From positions 3,968,001 to 4,032,000 of the forward strand of contig NZ_LT594324.1 of assembly GCF_900089605.1 (NCBI RefSeq): 64,000 nucleotides of DNA, read 5' to 3'. A model generated the notes under the pieces. The model ran no database searches and was not told the origin of the DNA. It saw only the letters and a program-made list of their open reading frames with translations. Origin of the DNA: Micromonospora narathiwatensis (GTDB lineage Bacteria; Actinomycetota; Actinomycetes; Mycobacteriales; Micromonosporaceae). The number at the start of each line of letters is the position of its first letter. The first letter of the stretch is position 1. The position numbers were made by a program, and so were the translations under genes. This document shows, piece by piece, positions 34,476 through 47,180 of the stretch.

Positions 34476-35312
34476 TCAGGCGGGGAGGGCGGTGGATTCG
34501 TCGGCCTCGACCTGGGCGTTCCAGGCGGGCTTGGTCGAGCGCCAGCCCTCGTCGTCCAGCCCGCGCCGCCAGTAGCCGGAGATGGACAGCGCCTCCCGCG
34601 GCACCCCGCGCTCGACCCGCAGCAGCCGGCGCAGCTCCTTGACGAAGCCGGCCTCGCCGTGGACGAAGGCGTGCACCCGCCCGGACGGGAAGTCCAGCGC
34701 CCGGACCGCCTCGACCAGCGCGTCGCCCACCGGGCGGCCGGCCCGGTGCAGCCAGCGCAGCTCGACCTCGCCCGGGCTGGCCAGCGGCAGCTCGTCGGCC
34801 GGGTCGTCGATCTCCACGAAGACCAGCGCCCGCGCGCCGGCCGGCAACCGCTCCAGGGCGGCGGAGATCGCCGGCAGGGCGCTCTCGTCACCGGCCAGCA
34901 GGTGCCAGTCGGCCGCCGGGTCGGGCGCGTACGCCCCGCCGGGGCCGGTGAAGAACACCCGGTCGCCGGGGCTCAGCCTGGCCGCCCAGGGCCCGGCCAG
35001 CCCCTCGTCGCCGTGGTGCACCACGTCGATGGTCAGCTCACCCGCCGTCGCGTCCCAGGCCCGCACCGTGTACGCCCGCAGCCGCGGCCACTGCTCGGCC
35101 GGGAACTCGCGCTTGATGGTGGCCAGGTCGGTGGGGTACGGGTAGACCACTCCGGCCGGCGGGAAGAGGAGCTTCACGTAGTGGTCGGTGTACGCGCCCA
35201 CCGGCAGGCCGGCCAGCTCCTCGCCGCCGAGCACCAGCCGGATCAGATGCGGGGTGGGCCGCTCGGTCCGCACGACCGTGGCGGCGGTGACCTTCTTCGG
35301 GCGCTCCGTCAT
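34476..35312 (-). CDS. Siderophore-interacting protein (ferric-siderophore reductase)
   Basis: A 278-residue FAD-dependent reductase of the SIP/ViuB family, which frees iron from imported siderophores in the cytoplasm. The FAD-binding motif is RLRAYTVRAWD with DVVHHGDEGLAGPWAARL, the NAD(P)H side has LAGDESALPAISAALERLP, and the C-terminal GYWRRGLDDEGWR is diagnostic. A near-perfect iron box lies 5 bases before ATG 35,312, so expression should rise when iron is scarce. No siderophore synthesis or uptake genes are adjacent. Confidence 0.93.
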   Translation of the reverse strand: MTERPKKVTAATVVRTERPTPHLIRLVLGGEELAGLPVGAYTDHYVKLLFPPAGVVYPYPTDLATIKREFPAEQWPRLRAYTVRAWDATAGELTIDVVHHGDEGLAGPWAARLSPGDRVFFTGPGGAYAPDPAADWHLLAGDESALPAISAALERLPAGARALVFVEIDDPADELPLASPGEVELRWLHRAGRPVGDALVEAVRALDFPSGRVHAFVHGEAGFVKELRRLLRVERGVPREALSISGYWRRGLDDEGWRSTKPAWNAQVEADESTALPA

Positions 35313-35316
35313 GCCG

Positions 35317-35332
35317 CTTAGGCTAACCTAAG
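35317..35332. promoter_or_regulatory. DmdR/IdeR iron box
   Basis: The 16-base sequence C-TTAGGCTAACCTAA-G contains the last 14 bases of the known 19-base IdeR/DmdR consensus exactly. It begins 5 bases upstream of the siderophore-interacting protein's ATG, so a bound repressor would cover the transcription start. The opposite gene, dGTPase, ends nearby and is not a target. Confidence 0.85.
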
Positions 35333-35354
35333 TCGCCCCGCGTCCCCAGCCAGG

Positions 35355-36608
35355 TCAGGGGGTGCGGACCAGGCGGACGTGCCAGGCCAGGGCGGCGGGG
35401 TCGGTGAGCGAGGCCACCTGGTCGATCACCACCCGCCGTCGCGCGGCGTCGTCCGACGCGTCCCGCCACAGCGGCGCGAAGACCGGGTCGAGTACGTCCG
35501 GCGCCCGGTCGACCAGCACGGCGACCAGCTCGGCGAGGATCTGCCGCTGCTGCGCGTACCGGGTGCCGGCGCCGGGGCGGCGCATGACGTAGCGCAGCGC
35601 GATGCCCTTGAGCAGCGCGCACTGCGCCCGGATCCGGCGGGGCACCACCAGATCGGCGGCGTAGCGGCGGTGCGGCCCGGGGCCGTGCCGCTCCTGGGTG
35701 GCGGCCACCACGGTGGCGACGAAGCGGCCGGTGAGCACGCTGGTGGTCGCCTTCAACGCGGCGAGGGCCCGGTGGCTGCCGTCGTACGCGGCGAGCGGGG
35801 CGAGCACCGGCTCGGCGAGCAGTTCGACCAGCACCTCGTGCAGGTCCTCCGGAGCCTCCCCGGAGTACGCCGCCGCCACGTCCGCGCAGAGCGCCCGCCG
35901 TTCCGCGGCGTCGGCCAGCAGCGGGCGCAGGCTGACGTACCCGCCGTGGATGCCGTCCTCCACGTCGTGCACCGAGTACGCCACGTCGTCGGCCCAGTCC
36001 ATCACCTGCGCCTCCAGGCAGCGCCGGCCGCCGGGCGGTGAGCCGGCGCGCAACCAGTCGAAGACCGGGCGGTCGTCGGCGTACACGCCGAACTTGCGCC
36101 GGCCGGGGCGGCGCTCCCAGGGGTACTTGCTGACCGCGTCGAGCGAGGCCCGGGTCAGGTTGAGCCCGACCGAGCGGCCGTCCGGGGCGAGCACCTTGGC
36201 CTCCAGCCGGGTCAGCACCCGCAGCGTCTGGGCGTTGCCCTCGAAGCCGCCGCAGTCGGCGGCGAGGGCGTCCAGGGCGTCCTCGCCGTTGTGCCCGAAC
36301 GGCGGGTGCCCGAGGTCGTGCGCCAGCCCGGCGGTGTCCACCACGTCCGGGTCGCAGCCCAGCCGGGCCCCCATCTCCCGGGCGACCTGCGCCACCTCCA
36401 GCGAGTGGGTCAGCCGGGTACGCAGGAAGTCGTCGGTGCCGGCGGTGTGCACCTGGGTCTTGGCGGCGAGCCGGCGGAACGCCGCCGAGTGCAGCACCCG
36501 CGCCCGGTCCCGCTCGTACGGCGACCGCCCGTACCCGGTGTCCTTGGGCGCCTCGACGACCAGCCGCGCCGCGTCGTCAACGACGTCCGGCGGCGCGTGA
36601 TCAATCAC
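35355..36608 (-). CDS. dgt: Deoxyguanosine triphosphate triphosphohydrolase
   Basis: A 417-residue HD-domain dNTPase that splits dGTP to deoxyguanosine and triphosphate. The motifs are RLAAKTQVH, TRLTHSLEVAQVARE (first His), GLAHDLGHPPFGHNGEDAL (the HD pair) and MDWADDVAYSVHDVEDG (the late Asp). In most actinobacteria it lies upstream of dnaG; here dnaG is 5 kb away on the same strand. GTG 36,608 overlaps the VOC stop (GTGA). Confidence 0.95.
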   Translation of the reverse strand: MIDHAPPDVVDDAARLVVEAPKDTGYGRSPYERDRARVLHSAAFRRLAAKTQVHTAGTDDFLRTRLTHSLEVAQVAREMGARLGCDPDVVDTAGLAHDLGHPPFGHNGEDALDALAADCGGFEGNAQTLRVLTRLEAKVLAPDGRSVGLNLTRASLDAVSKYPWERRPGRRKFGVYADDRPVFDWLRAGSPPGGRRCLEAQVMDWADDVAYSVHDVEDGIHGGYVSLRPLLADAAERRALCADVAAAYSGEAPEDLHEVLVELLAEPVLAPLAAYDGSHRALAALKATTSVLTGRFVATVVAATQERHGPGPHRRYAADLVVPRRIRAQCALLKGIALRYVMRRPGAGTRYAQQRQILAELVAVLVDRAPDVLDPVFAPLWRDASDDAARRRVVIDQVASLTDPAALAWHVRLVRTP

Positions 36609-36958
36609 TCCTCGCGCTCACGGAGCACGCAGAACTCGTTGCCCTCCGGGTCGGCCAGCACCGTCCACCCGACCTCGCCCTGGCCGACGTCGACGTGCCG
36701 CGCGCCCATGTCGACCAGGCGCTCCACCTCGGCCTCCCGGTCGGCCGGGCGCAGGTCGAGGTGCAGCCGGTTCTTGCCCTCCTTGGGCGTGGTGGCCGGG
36801 ACGAAGACGATGCCGGGCAGTTCGCCGGGCGAGCGGCGGATCTCCACCTCGTCCGGCTTGTCGCTGATCACCTGGTACCCGAGCGCCTCGGCCCACCAGT
36901 CGGCGAGCCGGGACGGGTCATGGGCGTCGATGGTCAGGTTCTCCCAGACGCTGGTCAT
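36605..36958 (-). CDS. VOC-family (glyoxalase-like) protein
   Basis: A 117-residue single-domain protein of the vicinal oxygen chelate fold: WENLTIDAHDPSRLADWWAEALGYQV, GKNRLHLDLRP and WTVLADPEGNEFCVL. The His and Glu that bind metal in glyoxalases are at comparable places (HLDL and GNEFC). The substrate is unknown. It precedes and is coupled to dgt. Confidence 0.88.
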   Translation of the reverse strand: MTSVWENLTIDAHDPSRLADWWAEALGYQVISDKPDEVEIRRSPGELPGIVFVPATTPKEGKNRLHLDLRPADREAEVERLVDMGARHVDVGQGEVGWTVLADPEGNEFCVLREREE

Positions 36959-37096
36959 GCGGCCACCCTTCCTGTCGACACGTACGCGGGCGAGCCCAGG
37001 TTACGCCGGGCGGCCCCGGACGGCGCGCCGGGCGAGCGCGGGGGCGGTGCGGGGCCACCGGCGCGACGGCCGGCGGCCCCGCGAGGCGTACCCCCG

Positions 37097-39832
<2,736 letters not shown>

Positions 39833-40143
39833 CAGAGCCTCCCACGCGCGCCGGAAGTGACACTTAACGAAGGTTCAGTTCGGACATACCCCGGGGCCGA
39901 CCACCGGCAATCCGGTGCTGTCTGCATTCGGTGGGCGAAGGCTAAGCGAACATCGAGTGGCCTGGGACCGTTCGGTGACAATCGGCACAGCCGTCACCAC
40001 CGTCCGCGTCCGTACCAGTTTTTGGGAACGTTTCCACGCGCACTAACACGCAATTCCGATTCCCCTCGTACTCTTGACGGCACTGGTTCTGCTGAACTTG
40101 ACTTTTGCCATATCCGACGCAAATACACCCCGGAGCCGTCGTC
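39833..40143. promoter_or_regulatory. Divergent promoter region of ppdK and the GH20 gene
   Basis: These 311 bp are less GC-rich than the genes and hold no convincing frame. TGGGAACGTTTCCA at 40,023-40,036 is a LacI-type operator palindrome (one mismatched pair, central CG). It lies about 110 bases before the GH20 start, so it probably serves that gene. A TTGAC sequence (40,098) is also present. Confidence 0.65.
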
Positions 40144-41886
40144 GTGCCGACCACCCCCGCCGCTTCGCCCGAGACCGGTCCCGAACCGCGGGACCGGGTC
40201 GACGTCGCCCCCCGGCAGCCGACCGCCGCCGAGCTGGCCCGGGCCGCCACCCAGGCGGCCGGCGACCTGCTCGCCCCGCCCGCGCCGGTGCGGCTGGCCG
40301 ACGTGGTGCCCGCCCCCGAGCGGGCCACGCCCGACCCGGCGGCCGACTTCACGCTGCCCGAGGACGCGGTGATCCGGGTCGACGCCGACCCGGACGCCCG
40401 GGCCGTCGCCGAGCACCTCGCCGAGCTGCTCCGCCCGGCGACCGGCTACCCGGTCCCGGTCACCGACGCCGCCGACGCCGAGTCGGGCGGGCCGCTGGCG
40501 CTCACCCTCTCCGGCACGGAAACGCGCACCGACCCGGCCCGGGGCCTCCCCGGCGACGACGCGCCGGGCGACGAGGGCTACCGCCTCGACGTCACCCGGG
40601 CCGAGGTCCGGATCACCGCGGACACCGCTGCCGGGCTGTTCCACGGGGTGCAGACGCTACGGCAGCTCCTGCCGGCGGCGGTGGAGAGCGCCACGGCGGT
40701 CACCGAACGCTGGGTGGTGCCGGGCGGCACCATCGTCGACCGCCCGCGGTACGCGTACCGGGGGGCGATGCTCGACGTGGCGCGGCACTTCTTCCCGGTC
40801 GAGGACGTGCTGCGGGTGATCGACCACCTGGCCCGCTACAAGCTCAACCACCTGCACCTGCACCTCACCGACGACCAGGGCTGGCGGATCGCCGTCGAGT
40901 CGTGGCCCCGGCTGGCCACCGTCGGCGGGGCAACCGAGGTCGGCGGCGGACCCGGCGGCCACTACACCGCCGCCGACTACCGGCGGATCGTCCGACACGC
41001 CGCCCGTCGACACGTCACCGTCGTACCCGAGATCGACCTGCCGGGCCACACCAACGCGGCGCTGGTCGCGTACCCCGAGCTGGCGCCGGGCAAGATCGCG
41101 CCGCCGCCGTACACCGGCACCGAGGTCGGGTTCAGCTACGTCGACCCCGCCGACGAGCGGACGTACGAGTTCGTCGCCGACGTGCTCGGCGAGGTGGCCG
41201 CGCTCACCCCCGGCCCGTGGCTGCACCTCGGCGGCGACGAGGCGTTCAAGGTGCCGGCCGACACCTACCGCGGCTTCGTCGAACGGGCCCAGGCGCTGGT
41301 GGCGGCGACCGGGAAGACCGTGGTCGGCTGGCACCAGCTCGCCCCGGCCGGGCACGCCGACGGGCGGGTGCTGCAATGGTGGGGCACCAACGGCGAGGAC
41401 CCGGAGACCGCCGACGCGGTACGCCGGGGCGCCCGCCTGATCCTCTCCCCCGGCAACCGCGTCTACCTGGACATGAAGTACGCCCCGGAGAGCCCGATCG
41501 GGCATGACTGGGCCGGACTGATCGACGTGCGGCGGGCGTACGACTGGGATCCGGGGACGCACCTGACCGGCGTACCGGCCGAGGCCGTGCTCGGGGTGGA
41601 GGCACCGCTCTGGACCGAGACCGTCACCACGCTGGCCGAGGTGGAGTTCATGCTCTTCCCGCGCCTGCCCGCCGTCGCCGAGCTGGGCTGGTCGCCCCGG
41701 TCGACGCACGACTGGGCCGCCTTCCGCAAGCGACTGGCCGGGCACGGCCCACGCTGGGCCACCGCCGGGATCACCTTCCATCCGTCGCCCGAGGTCCCCT
41801 GGCCGACGGGGGACGGTACGCACGCCGCGACGCGCATCCCGGCGCAACGGCCCGATCCGGACGCCGCGGACACCCCCGCCCACTGA
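40144..41886 (+). CDS. Beta-N-acetylhexosaminidase (GH20)
   Basis: A 580-residue glycoside hydrolase that releases terminal N-acetylglucosamine from chitin or wall oligosaccharides. An N-terminal GH20b-like beta domain (about 70-200) precedes the GH20 barrel: YRGAMLDVARHFFPVEDVLRVIDHLARYKLNHLHLHLTDDQGWRI, then HLGGDEAF with the catalytic Asp-Glu near 365-366, and the late GVEAPLWTE. There is no signal peptide, so it acts inside the cell on imported oligosaccharides. I chose GTG 40,144 with GGAG eight bases upstream; a TTG start in frame at 40,105 is also possible. Confidence 0.93.
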   Translation: MPTTPAASPETGPEPRDRVDVAPRQPTAAELARAATQAAGDLLAPPAPVRLADVVPAPERATPDPAADFTLPEDAVIRVDADPDARAVAEHLAELLRPATGYPVPVTDAADAESGGPLALTLSGTETRTDPARGLPGDDAPGDEGYRLDVTRAEVRITADTAAGLFHGVQTLRQLLPAAVESATAVTERWVVPGGTIVDRPRYAYRGAMLDVARHFFPVEDVLRVIDHLARYKLNHLHLHLTDDQGWRIAVESWPRLATVGGATEVGGGPGGHYTAADYRRIVRHAARRHVTVVPEIDLPGHTNAALVAYPELAPGKIAPPPYTGTEVGFSYVDPADERTYEFVADVLGEVAALTPGPWLHLGGDEAFKVPADTYRGFVERAQALVAATGKTVVGWHQLAPAGHADGRVLQWWGTNGEDPETADAVRRGARLILSPGNRVYLDMKYAPESPIGHDWAGLIDVRRAYDWDPGTHLTGVPAEAVLGVEAPLWTETVTTLAEVEFMLFPRLPAVAELGWSPRSTHDWAAFRKRLAGHGPRWATAGITFHPSPEVPWPTGDGTHAATRIPAQRPDPDAADTPAH

Positions 41887-42025
41887 CGTCGGGCCGCACA
41901 CCGAATCGCCTACGACATCGGCTCGAAAGGAGCGATCAGGACGACCTGCTTCCGGGCGCCCACCGCCCACGCCGGCTGCTGCCGGCGCTGGGTGTGGTAC
42001 GCGGGGTGTGCTGATCCACGCGACA

Positions 42026-42073
42026 TCGGGGAGGTTGCTGCCTCCGCGCGCCTGGAGGCAGCAACCTCCCCGA
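42026..42073. other. 20-bp perfect hairpin in the GH20-peptidase gap
   Basis: A 20-bp perfect stem with an 8-base loop (42,026-42,045/42,054-42,073) lies 140 bases after the GH20 stop and about 400 before the C39-like start. It is longer than a normal terminator, so it may be a terminator, a folded leader, or a mobile palindromic repeat. The rest of the 584-bp gap (41,887-42,470) holds no convincing gene. Confidence 0.7.
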
Positions 42074-42470
42074 ACGTGTGCGGACCTTGGCAGGCGACCG
42101 TGGCGGCCAACCGCTCCCGGGGCGTCACATGCGCCGACTGGGCGGAATGTCCGGTCCCGCGGTTTCGACGGCGTGGCCGGACTCCGGCGGTGGGCGGTTT
42201 GCGCCCCGCTGTCGCGTGACCGGGGCCACCCCCGGGGCGGAATCATGCCCGGACCCGGGTCGTTGAACATGGCAGACCGCGTGGCAGAGCCAGCCCGCCC
42301 GCCCGGCCGAGCCCGGTCGGAATGACCGACCACCCCCGGTCGTTACATACCCGGGACCGCCGAGCAGGCCCACTCGCCGCCCGGTCCCCGCCAAGACTTC
42401 CCCCCTCGCGGCATCCACCGCACCCCCCATTGCGGGCTGCCGCGTATCCCCCGAACAGGAAGGCTTCATC

Positions 42471-43088
42471 ATGCGTACCGACATCCTGCGCAAGACCGTC
42501 CTGACCGCTGCTGGCGTCGCCGCCACCGCCGGTGGCATCGCCGGTCCCGCCATCGCCGCCCACGCCGCCGACAACAAGCCCGCCCAGCGTGAGCTCAACG
42601 TCCGCTACGAGGCCCAGCCCAACTTCTACTACTGCGGCCCCGCCGCCACCCGCAACGCCCTCTCCGTCCAGGGCAAGGACATCAACGTCGACGCCATGGC
42701 CAAGGAGATGGGCACCACCGAGAACGGCACCAACAGCATCAACGACATCACCCCCGTCCTGAACAAGGAAACCGGCAAGGACGCCTACCACTCGGTCGAA
42801 ATCAAGAACAACAAGGCCGACACCAAGCAGACCGACACCCTGCGCACCGACATCGTCCACGCCGTGAACGACGGCCGCGCCGTAGTCGCCAACATCGCCG
42901 GCACCGCCACCGACACCGACGGCAACACCCACTCCTTCGAAGGCGGCCACTACATCAGCGTCGTCGGCTACCACAACGACGGCAAGACCGTCACCATCGC
43001 CGACTCCGCCAACCCCAACACCGCCTCCTACCAGATCAGCGTCGACAACCTCGCCAACTGGATCGCCACCCGCGGCTACTCCGCCTGA
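42471..43088 (+). CDS. Secreted C39-like peptidase
   Basis: A 205-residue secreted protein with a signal peptide (about 1-33, TAAGVAATAGGIAGPAIAAHAAD) and a papain-like C39_2 domain. NFYYCGPAATRNAL holds the Cys, GGHYISVVGYHNDGKTVTIADSA holds the His and the Asp. C39 peptidases cut double-Gly leader peptides, but stand-alone secreted members are of unknown function. AGGAAGG precedes ATG 42,471. Codon use is strikingly different from neighbours: third positions are almost always C (GCC, ACC, AAC, GTC), with few of the GCG, GTG or CCG codons that the genes around it use freely. That fits very high expression. A strong terminator follows. Confidence 0.85.
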   Translation: MRTDILRKTVLTAAGVAATAGGIAGPAIAAHAADNKPAQRELNVRYEAQPNFYYCGPAATRNALSVQGKDINVDAMAKEMGTTENGTNSINDITPVLNKETGKDAYHSVEIKNNKADTKQTDTLRTDIVHAVNDGRAVVANIAGTATDTDGNTHSFEGGHYISVVGYHNDGKTVTIADSANPNTASYQISVDNLANWIATRGYSA

Positions 43089-43107
43089 TCCAACAAGCGA
43101 CACACGA

Positions 43108-43138
43108 AAGGGCCGGCCCCCACCCGGGGCCGGCCCTT
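43108..43138 (+). terminator. Terminator of the C39-like gene
   Basis: A 13-bp perfect stem (AAGGGCCGGCCCC with GGGGCCGGCCCTT, 5-base loop) begins 20 bases after the stop and ends in TTCG. Because dus ends at 43,153 on the other strand, it probably works for both. Confidence 0.85.
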
Positions 43139-43152
43139 CGTCGTCCGCGTGG

Positions 43153-44325
43153 TCAGCCGCCGGAGTCGTCCAGCTCGGCTCCGTCCGGTGGGGTGTCGTC
43201 GTCGCGGCTGGCCAGCCAGCCGTCGGGCAGGAAGACCTTGCCCGGGGAGTTGGTCCGGCCACGCGGCTGGCCGAGGGTCTCCACCGGGAACGGCACGGCC
43301 GGGTCGAGCTTGCCCAGCAGGTCGTCGAGCTGGGCCAGGCTGTCGATCATCGCGAGGGAGCGGCGCAGCTCGCTGCCGATCGGGAAGCCCTTGAGGTACC
43401 AGGCGACGTGCTTGCGGAAGTCGGTGCAGCCGTCCCGCTCGCCCCGGGCCGGGTTGCGGGCACCGGCCACGAACTGGTCCACCAGCAGCTCGGCGTGCCG
43501 TCGCATGGTCACCGCCACCTCGCCGAGGCTCGGCAGCCGTCGCCCGGGGCGGCCGTTGAAGGCGGCCTCCAGGTCGGCGAATAGCCACGGCCGGCCCAGG
43601 CAGCCGCGCCCGATCACCACGCCATCGACGCCGGTGTGGGCGACCATCCGCAACGCGTCGTCGGCCTCCCAGATGTCGCCGTTGCCGAGCACCGGCACGT
43701 CGAGTGCCTGCTTCAGGGTGGCGATGGCGTCCCAGTCGGCGGTGCCCGAGTAGCGCTGCGCGGCCGTACGCCCGTGCAGGGCGACCGCCGCGACGCCGGC
43801 GTCCTGGGCGGCGAGCCCGGCCTCGACGTACGTCAGGTGGTCGTCGTCGATGCCCTTGCGCATCTTGACGGTGACCGGCACCCCGGCGGGGGACGCGGCG
43901 TCCACCGCGGCCCTGACCAGCCGGGCGAAGAGCCGACGCCGCCACGGCAGGGCGGACCCGCCGCCGCGCCGGGTGACCTTGGGGACCGGGCAGCCGAAGT
44001 TGAGGTCGATGTGATCGGCGAGATCCCGCTCCACCACGATCCGCACGGCGGCGGCGGTGATTTCCGGGTCGGTGCCGTAGAGCTGGAGGCTGCGCGGCTG
44101 CTCCTCGGCGCCGAAGGCGATCATGCGCAGCGTCTTCGGGTTCCGCTCGACCAGCGCCCGCGTCGTGATCATCTCGCAGACGTAGATGCCGCCGCCCTGC
44201 TCACGGCAGAGCCGGCGGAAGCCGACGTTGGTGATCCCGGCCATCGGCGCGAGCACCACCGGCGGCCACACCTGGTGCCGCCCGAGAGTCAACGGGCGCA
44301 GCGCGGGCACGGTCGGGGCGGTCAC
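43153..44325 (-). CDS. dusB: tRNA-dihydrouridine synthase
   Basis: A 390-residue FMN enzyme that reduces uridines in the tRNA D-loop. PVVLAPMAGITNVGFRRLCREQGGG is the FMN-binding start, DLNFGCPVPKVTRRGGGSALP holds the catalytic Cys, and VKMRKGIDDDH, ALHGRTAAQRYSG and VLGNGDIWEADDALRM complete the barrel, with the C-terminal four-helix RNA-binding domain after about 250. It matches DusB-type actinobacterial enzymes. GTG 44,325. Confidence 0.95.
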   Translation of the reverse strand: MTAPTVPALRPLTLGRHQVWPPVVLAPMAGITNVGFRRLCREQGGGIYVCEMITTRALVERNPKTLRMIAFGAEEQPRSLQLYGTDPEITAAAVRIVVERDLADHIDLNFGCPVPKVTRRGGGSALPWRRRLFARLVRAAVDAASPAGVPVTVKMRKGIDDDHLTYVEAGLAAQDAGVAAVALHGRTAAQRYSGTADWDAIATLKQALDVPVLGNGDIWEADDALRMVAHTGVDGVVIGRGCLGRPWLFADLEAAFNGRPGRRLPSLGEVAVTMRRHAELLVDQFVAGARNPARGERDGCTDFRKHVAWYLKGFPIGSELRRSLAMIDSLAQLDDLLGKLDPAVPFPVETLGQPRGRTNSPGKVFLPDGWLASRDDDTPPDGAELDDSGG

Positions 44326-44337
44326 CGGACAAGTGTA

Positions 44338-44379
44338 CGGGGCTCCGACCGGCGCGTTTCCGCACCGGTCGGAGCCCCG
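44338..44379 (-). terminator. Terminator of glyS
   Basis: A 15-bp perfect stem (44,338-44,352/44,365-44,379) with a 12-base loop follows the glyS stop by 8 bases and precedes dus by 12. It should separate the two transcripts. Confidence 0.8.
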
Positions 44380-44387
44380 CGACCAGC

Positions 44388-45767
<1,380 letters not shown>

Positions 45768-45879
45768 GTTTCCTCCTACGCCGGCTGGCGGTCGGCGGGG
45801 GCGATGTGAGTGGAACCGGACGGTCGGGACAACGGTACGACCACCACGGCCCCGAGCCCAGCACAATACCGGGGTCCGG

Positions 45880-46455
45880 TCAGCTCACCCCGCAGACCTC
45901 CACGGCGCCCGTCTGCTGATCCGGCGACAGGGTCACCGTCTGGGCCTCCCGCTTGCCACCGGCCAGCGTGACGTCCACCGGGACGGTCAGCGTCTGCGCG
46001 TCGACGGTGCCCACCCGGTAGCCGGTGATCTGCGGCTCGGTGGCCACCCGCTGCTCGAACTCCGGCCGGGACTCGCGTCGCCGGGCGTCGGCGCAGAGCT
46101 GGTCGTACGCCTTGGACCAGTTCCTGTCGACGAGGGCCCGGTAGTAGTTGTTGGTGACCGTGCGGCCCTGTTCCTGGATGGCCTGGGCGTTGCTCACCGC
46201 CAGCCCGACGACGGCCGCGCCGCCCCCGCCGCAGCAGAGCAGCACGGCGAGCGCGCCGACGCCGAGCCCGAGCCAGAGCCGGGCCCGGCGCCCCTCGGTG
46301 GGCGGCGCCGCGAACGGTGGGGCGACTCCGGGGCCGGGCGGCGGCGCCGGGACGCCCGGCTCGGGCGGCGGCGCGGGGGTCGGCGATCCCGCTACCGGTG
46401 GCACGCCGGGCGGCACGGAAGGCGGGGGCGGGGCGGCCGGTCCGGGAGCGGTCAT
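45880..46455 (-). CDS. Pro-rich membrane-anchored protein with extracellular domain
   Basis: A 191-residue protein with a Pro/Gly/Ala-rich first 70 residues, one membrane helix ([30 protein letters not shown]) and an external domain of about 90 residues, [23 protein letters not shown] to the VEVCGVS end, similar to DUF4878 lumazine-binding-like domains. Two external Cys could pair. ATG 46,455. Its function is unknown. Such proteins are common in this order. Confidence 0.72.
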   Translation of the reverse strand: MTAPGPAAPPPPSVPPGVPPVAGSPTPAPPPEPGVPAPPPGPGVAPPFAAPPTEGRRARLWLGLGVGALAVLLCCGGGGAAVVGLAVSNAQAIQEQGRTVTNNYYRALVDRNWSKAYDQLCADARRRESRPEFEQRVATEPQITGYRVGTVDAQTLTVPVDVTLAGGKREAQTVTLSPDQQTGAVEVCGVS

Positions 46456-46480
46456 ACGCCAGAGGGTAGTGCCCCCGGCG

Positions 46481-46822
46481 TCAGCGGTAAGGACCTGCGG
46501 CCCGATCGCTGGCCACGACCACCACCTCGCCCTCCGGCGCGGCGCTGGCGAGGGTCTCGTACGCCGACGGCTCGTCGACCGACCGGGCCAGCAGTGGCAC
46601 CGCCGTGACCTTGACATCGAAGCCGCCCAGCGCCCGCCGGTACGCGCCGACCGACTCCCACTCGGTGACCAGGCACCAGTGCGTCGGGTCGTCCAGCGCC
46701 CGCAACAGCTCCCCGCGCAGGTAGCCGGGGCGGGCCGCGAGCGCGGCGAGGGCGGCGTGCGCCCGCTCGGTGAAGTCCGACGCGCCGTCGGGGTCGACTA
46801 CGAACCGGTTGGTGACCAGCAC
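46481..46822 (-). CDS. Antibiotic biosynthesis monooxygenase-like (ABM) protein
   Basis: A 113-residue dimeric ferredoxin-like protein of the ABM family, with LVTNRFVVDPDGASDFTERAHAAL, GYLRGELLRALDDPTHWCLVTEWESVGAYRRAL. Members act as oxygenases on aromatic intermediates, or as heme or unknown-ligand proteins. GTG 46,822 follows GAGGAGG. It is alone between short genes, so no pathway is implied. Confidence 0.8.
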   Translation of the reverse strand: MLVTNRFVVDPDGASDFTERAHAALAALAARPGYLRGELLRALDDPTHWCLVTEWESVGAYRRALGGFDVKVTAVPLLARSVDEPSAYETLASAAPEGEVVVVASDRAAGPYR

Positions 46823-46849
46823 CGGGGTCCTCCTCGTAGAGTCTGTGGG

Positions 46850-47107
46850 ATGCAGCGTACGCAGAGTCCCGTGCTGGCCCGGCTGGCCCGGCTCAACCCG
46901 ACGGCGGTGTTCCTGGCCACGCTGGTCCTGGTGCTGGTGGCGCTCTTCGCGCCGGGCCCGGCGGGCGGCGTGCTGTTGCTCGCGCTGGCCGTGTTGCTGG
47001 TGTGGCTGATGACCGTCACCTGGTCGGTGCAGAGGCCGGCGACCCGGCTCCTGCGGCTGCTCATGCTGACGCTGTTGATCGCGGTCGCGCTGGCCAAGCT
47101 GCTCTGA
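46850..47107 (+). CDS. Small two- or three-helix membrane protein
   Basis: An 85-residue protein: basic N-terminus, helices AVFLATLVLVLVALFAP, GVLLLALAVLLVWLMTVTWSV and a third short segment LLRLLMLTLLIAVALAKLL. It is divergent from the ABM gene with 27 bases between starts. I do not recognise a function. Confidence 0.65.
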   Translation: MQRTQSPVLARLARLNPTAVFLATLVLVLVALFAPGPAGGVLLLALAVLLVWLMTVTWSVQRPATRLLRLLMLTLLIAVALAKLL

Positions 47108-47144
47108 TCCGGCGCGGCCGCGCTGACATGGAATCATGCGTTTT

Positions 47145-47159
47145 TGACAATCAATTTCG
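47145..47159 (+). promoter_or_regulatory. Zur-box-like site before znuA
   Basis: TGACAATCAATTTCG, in a short AT-rich stretch, fits the 7-1-7 actinobacterial Zur box (TGAAAATNATTTTCA) at most positions. It lies 21 bases upstream of znuA, where a repressor would block transcription. Confidence 0.65.
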
Positions 47160-47180
47160 TTATCGCGGACAGTTGGTGGC

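Noticed and set aside
42490..42762. Alternative frame inside the C39-like gene
   Set aside because: It is the Pro/Thr/Ser shadow created by the C-ending codons of the real gene.
43108..43138. Possible repeat element
   Set aside because: Its place 20 bases after a stop and between convergent genes makes a terminator the simpler reading.
46481..46822. Evidence for an antibiotic gene cluster
   Set aside because: The ABM-domain protein stands alone with no synthase, tailoring or transport genes nearby.
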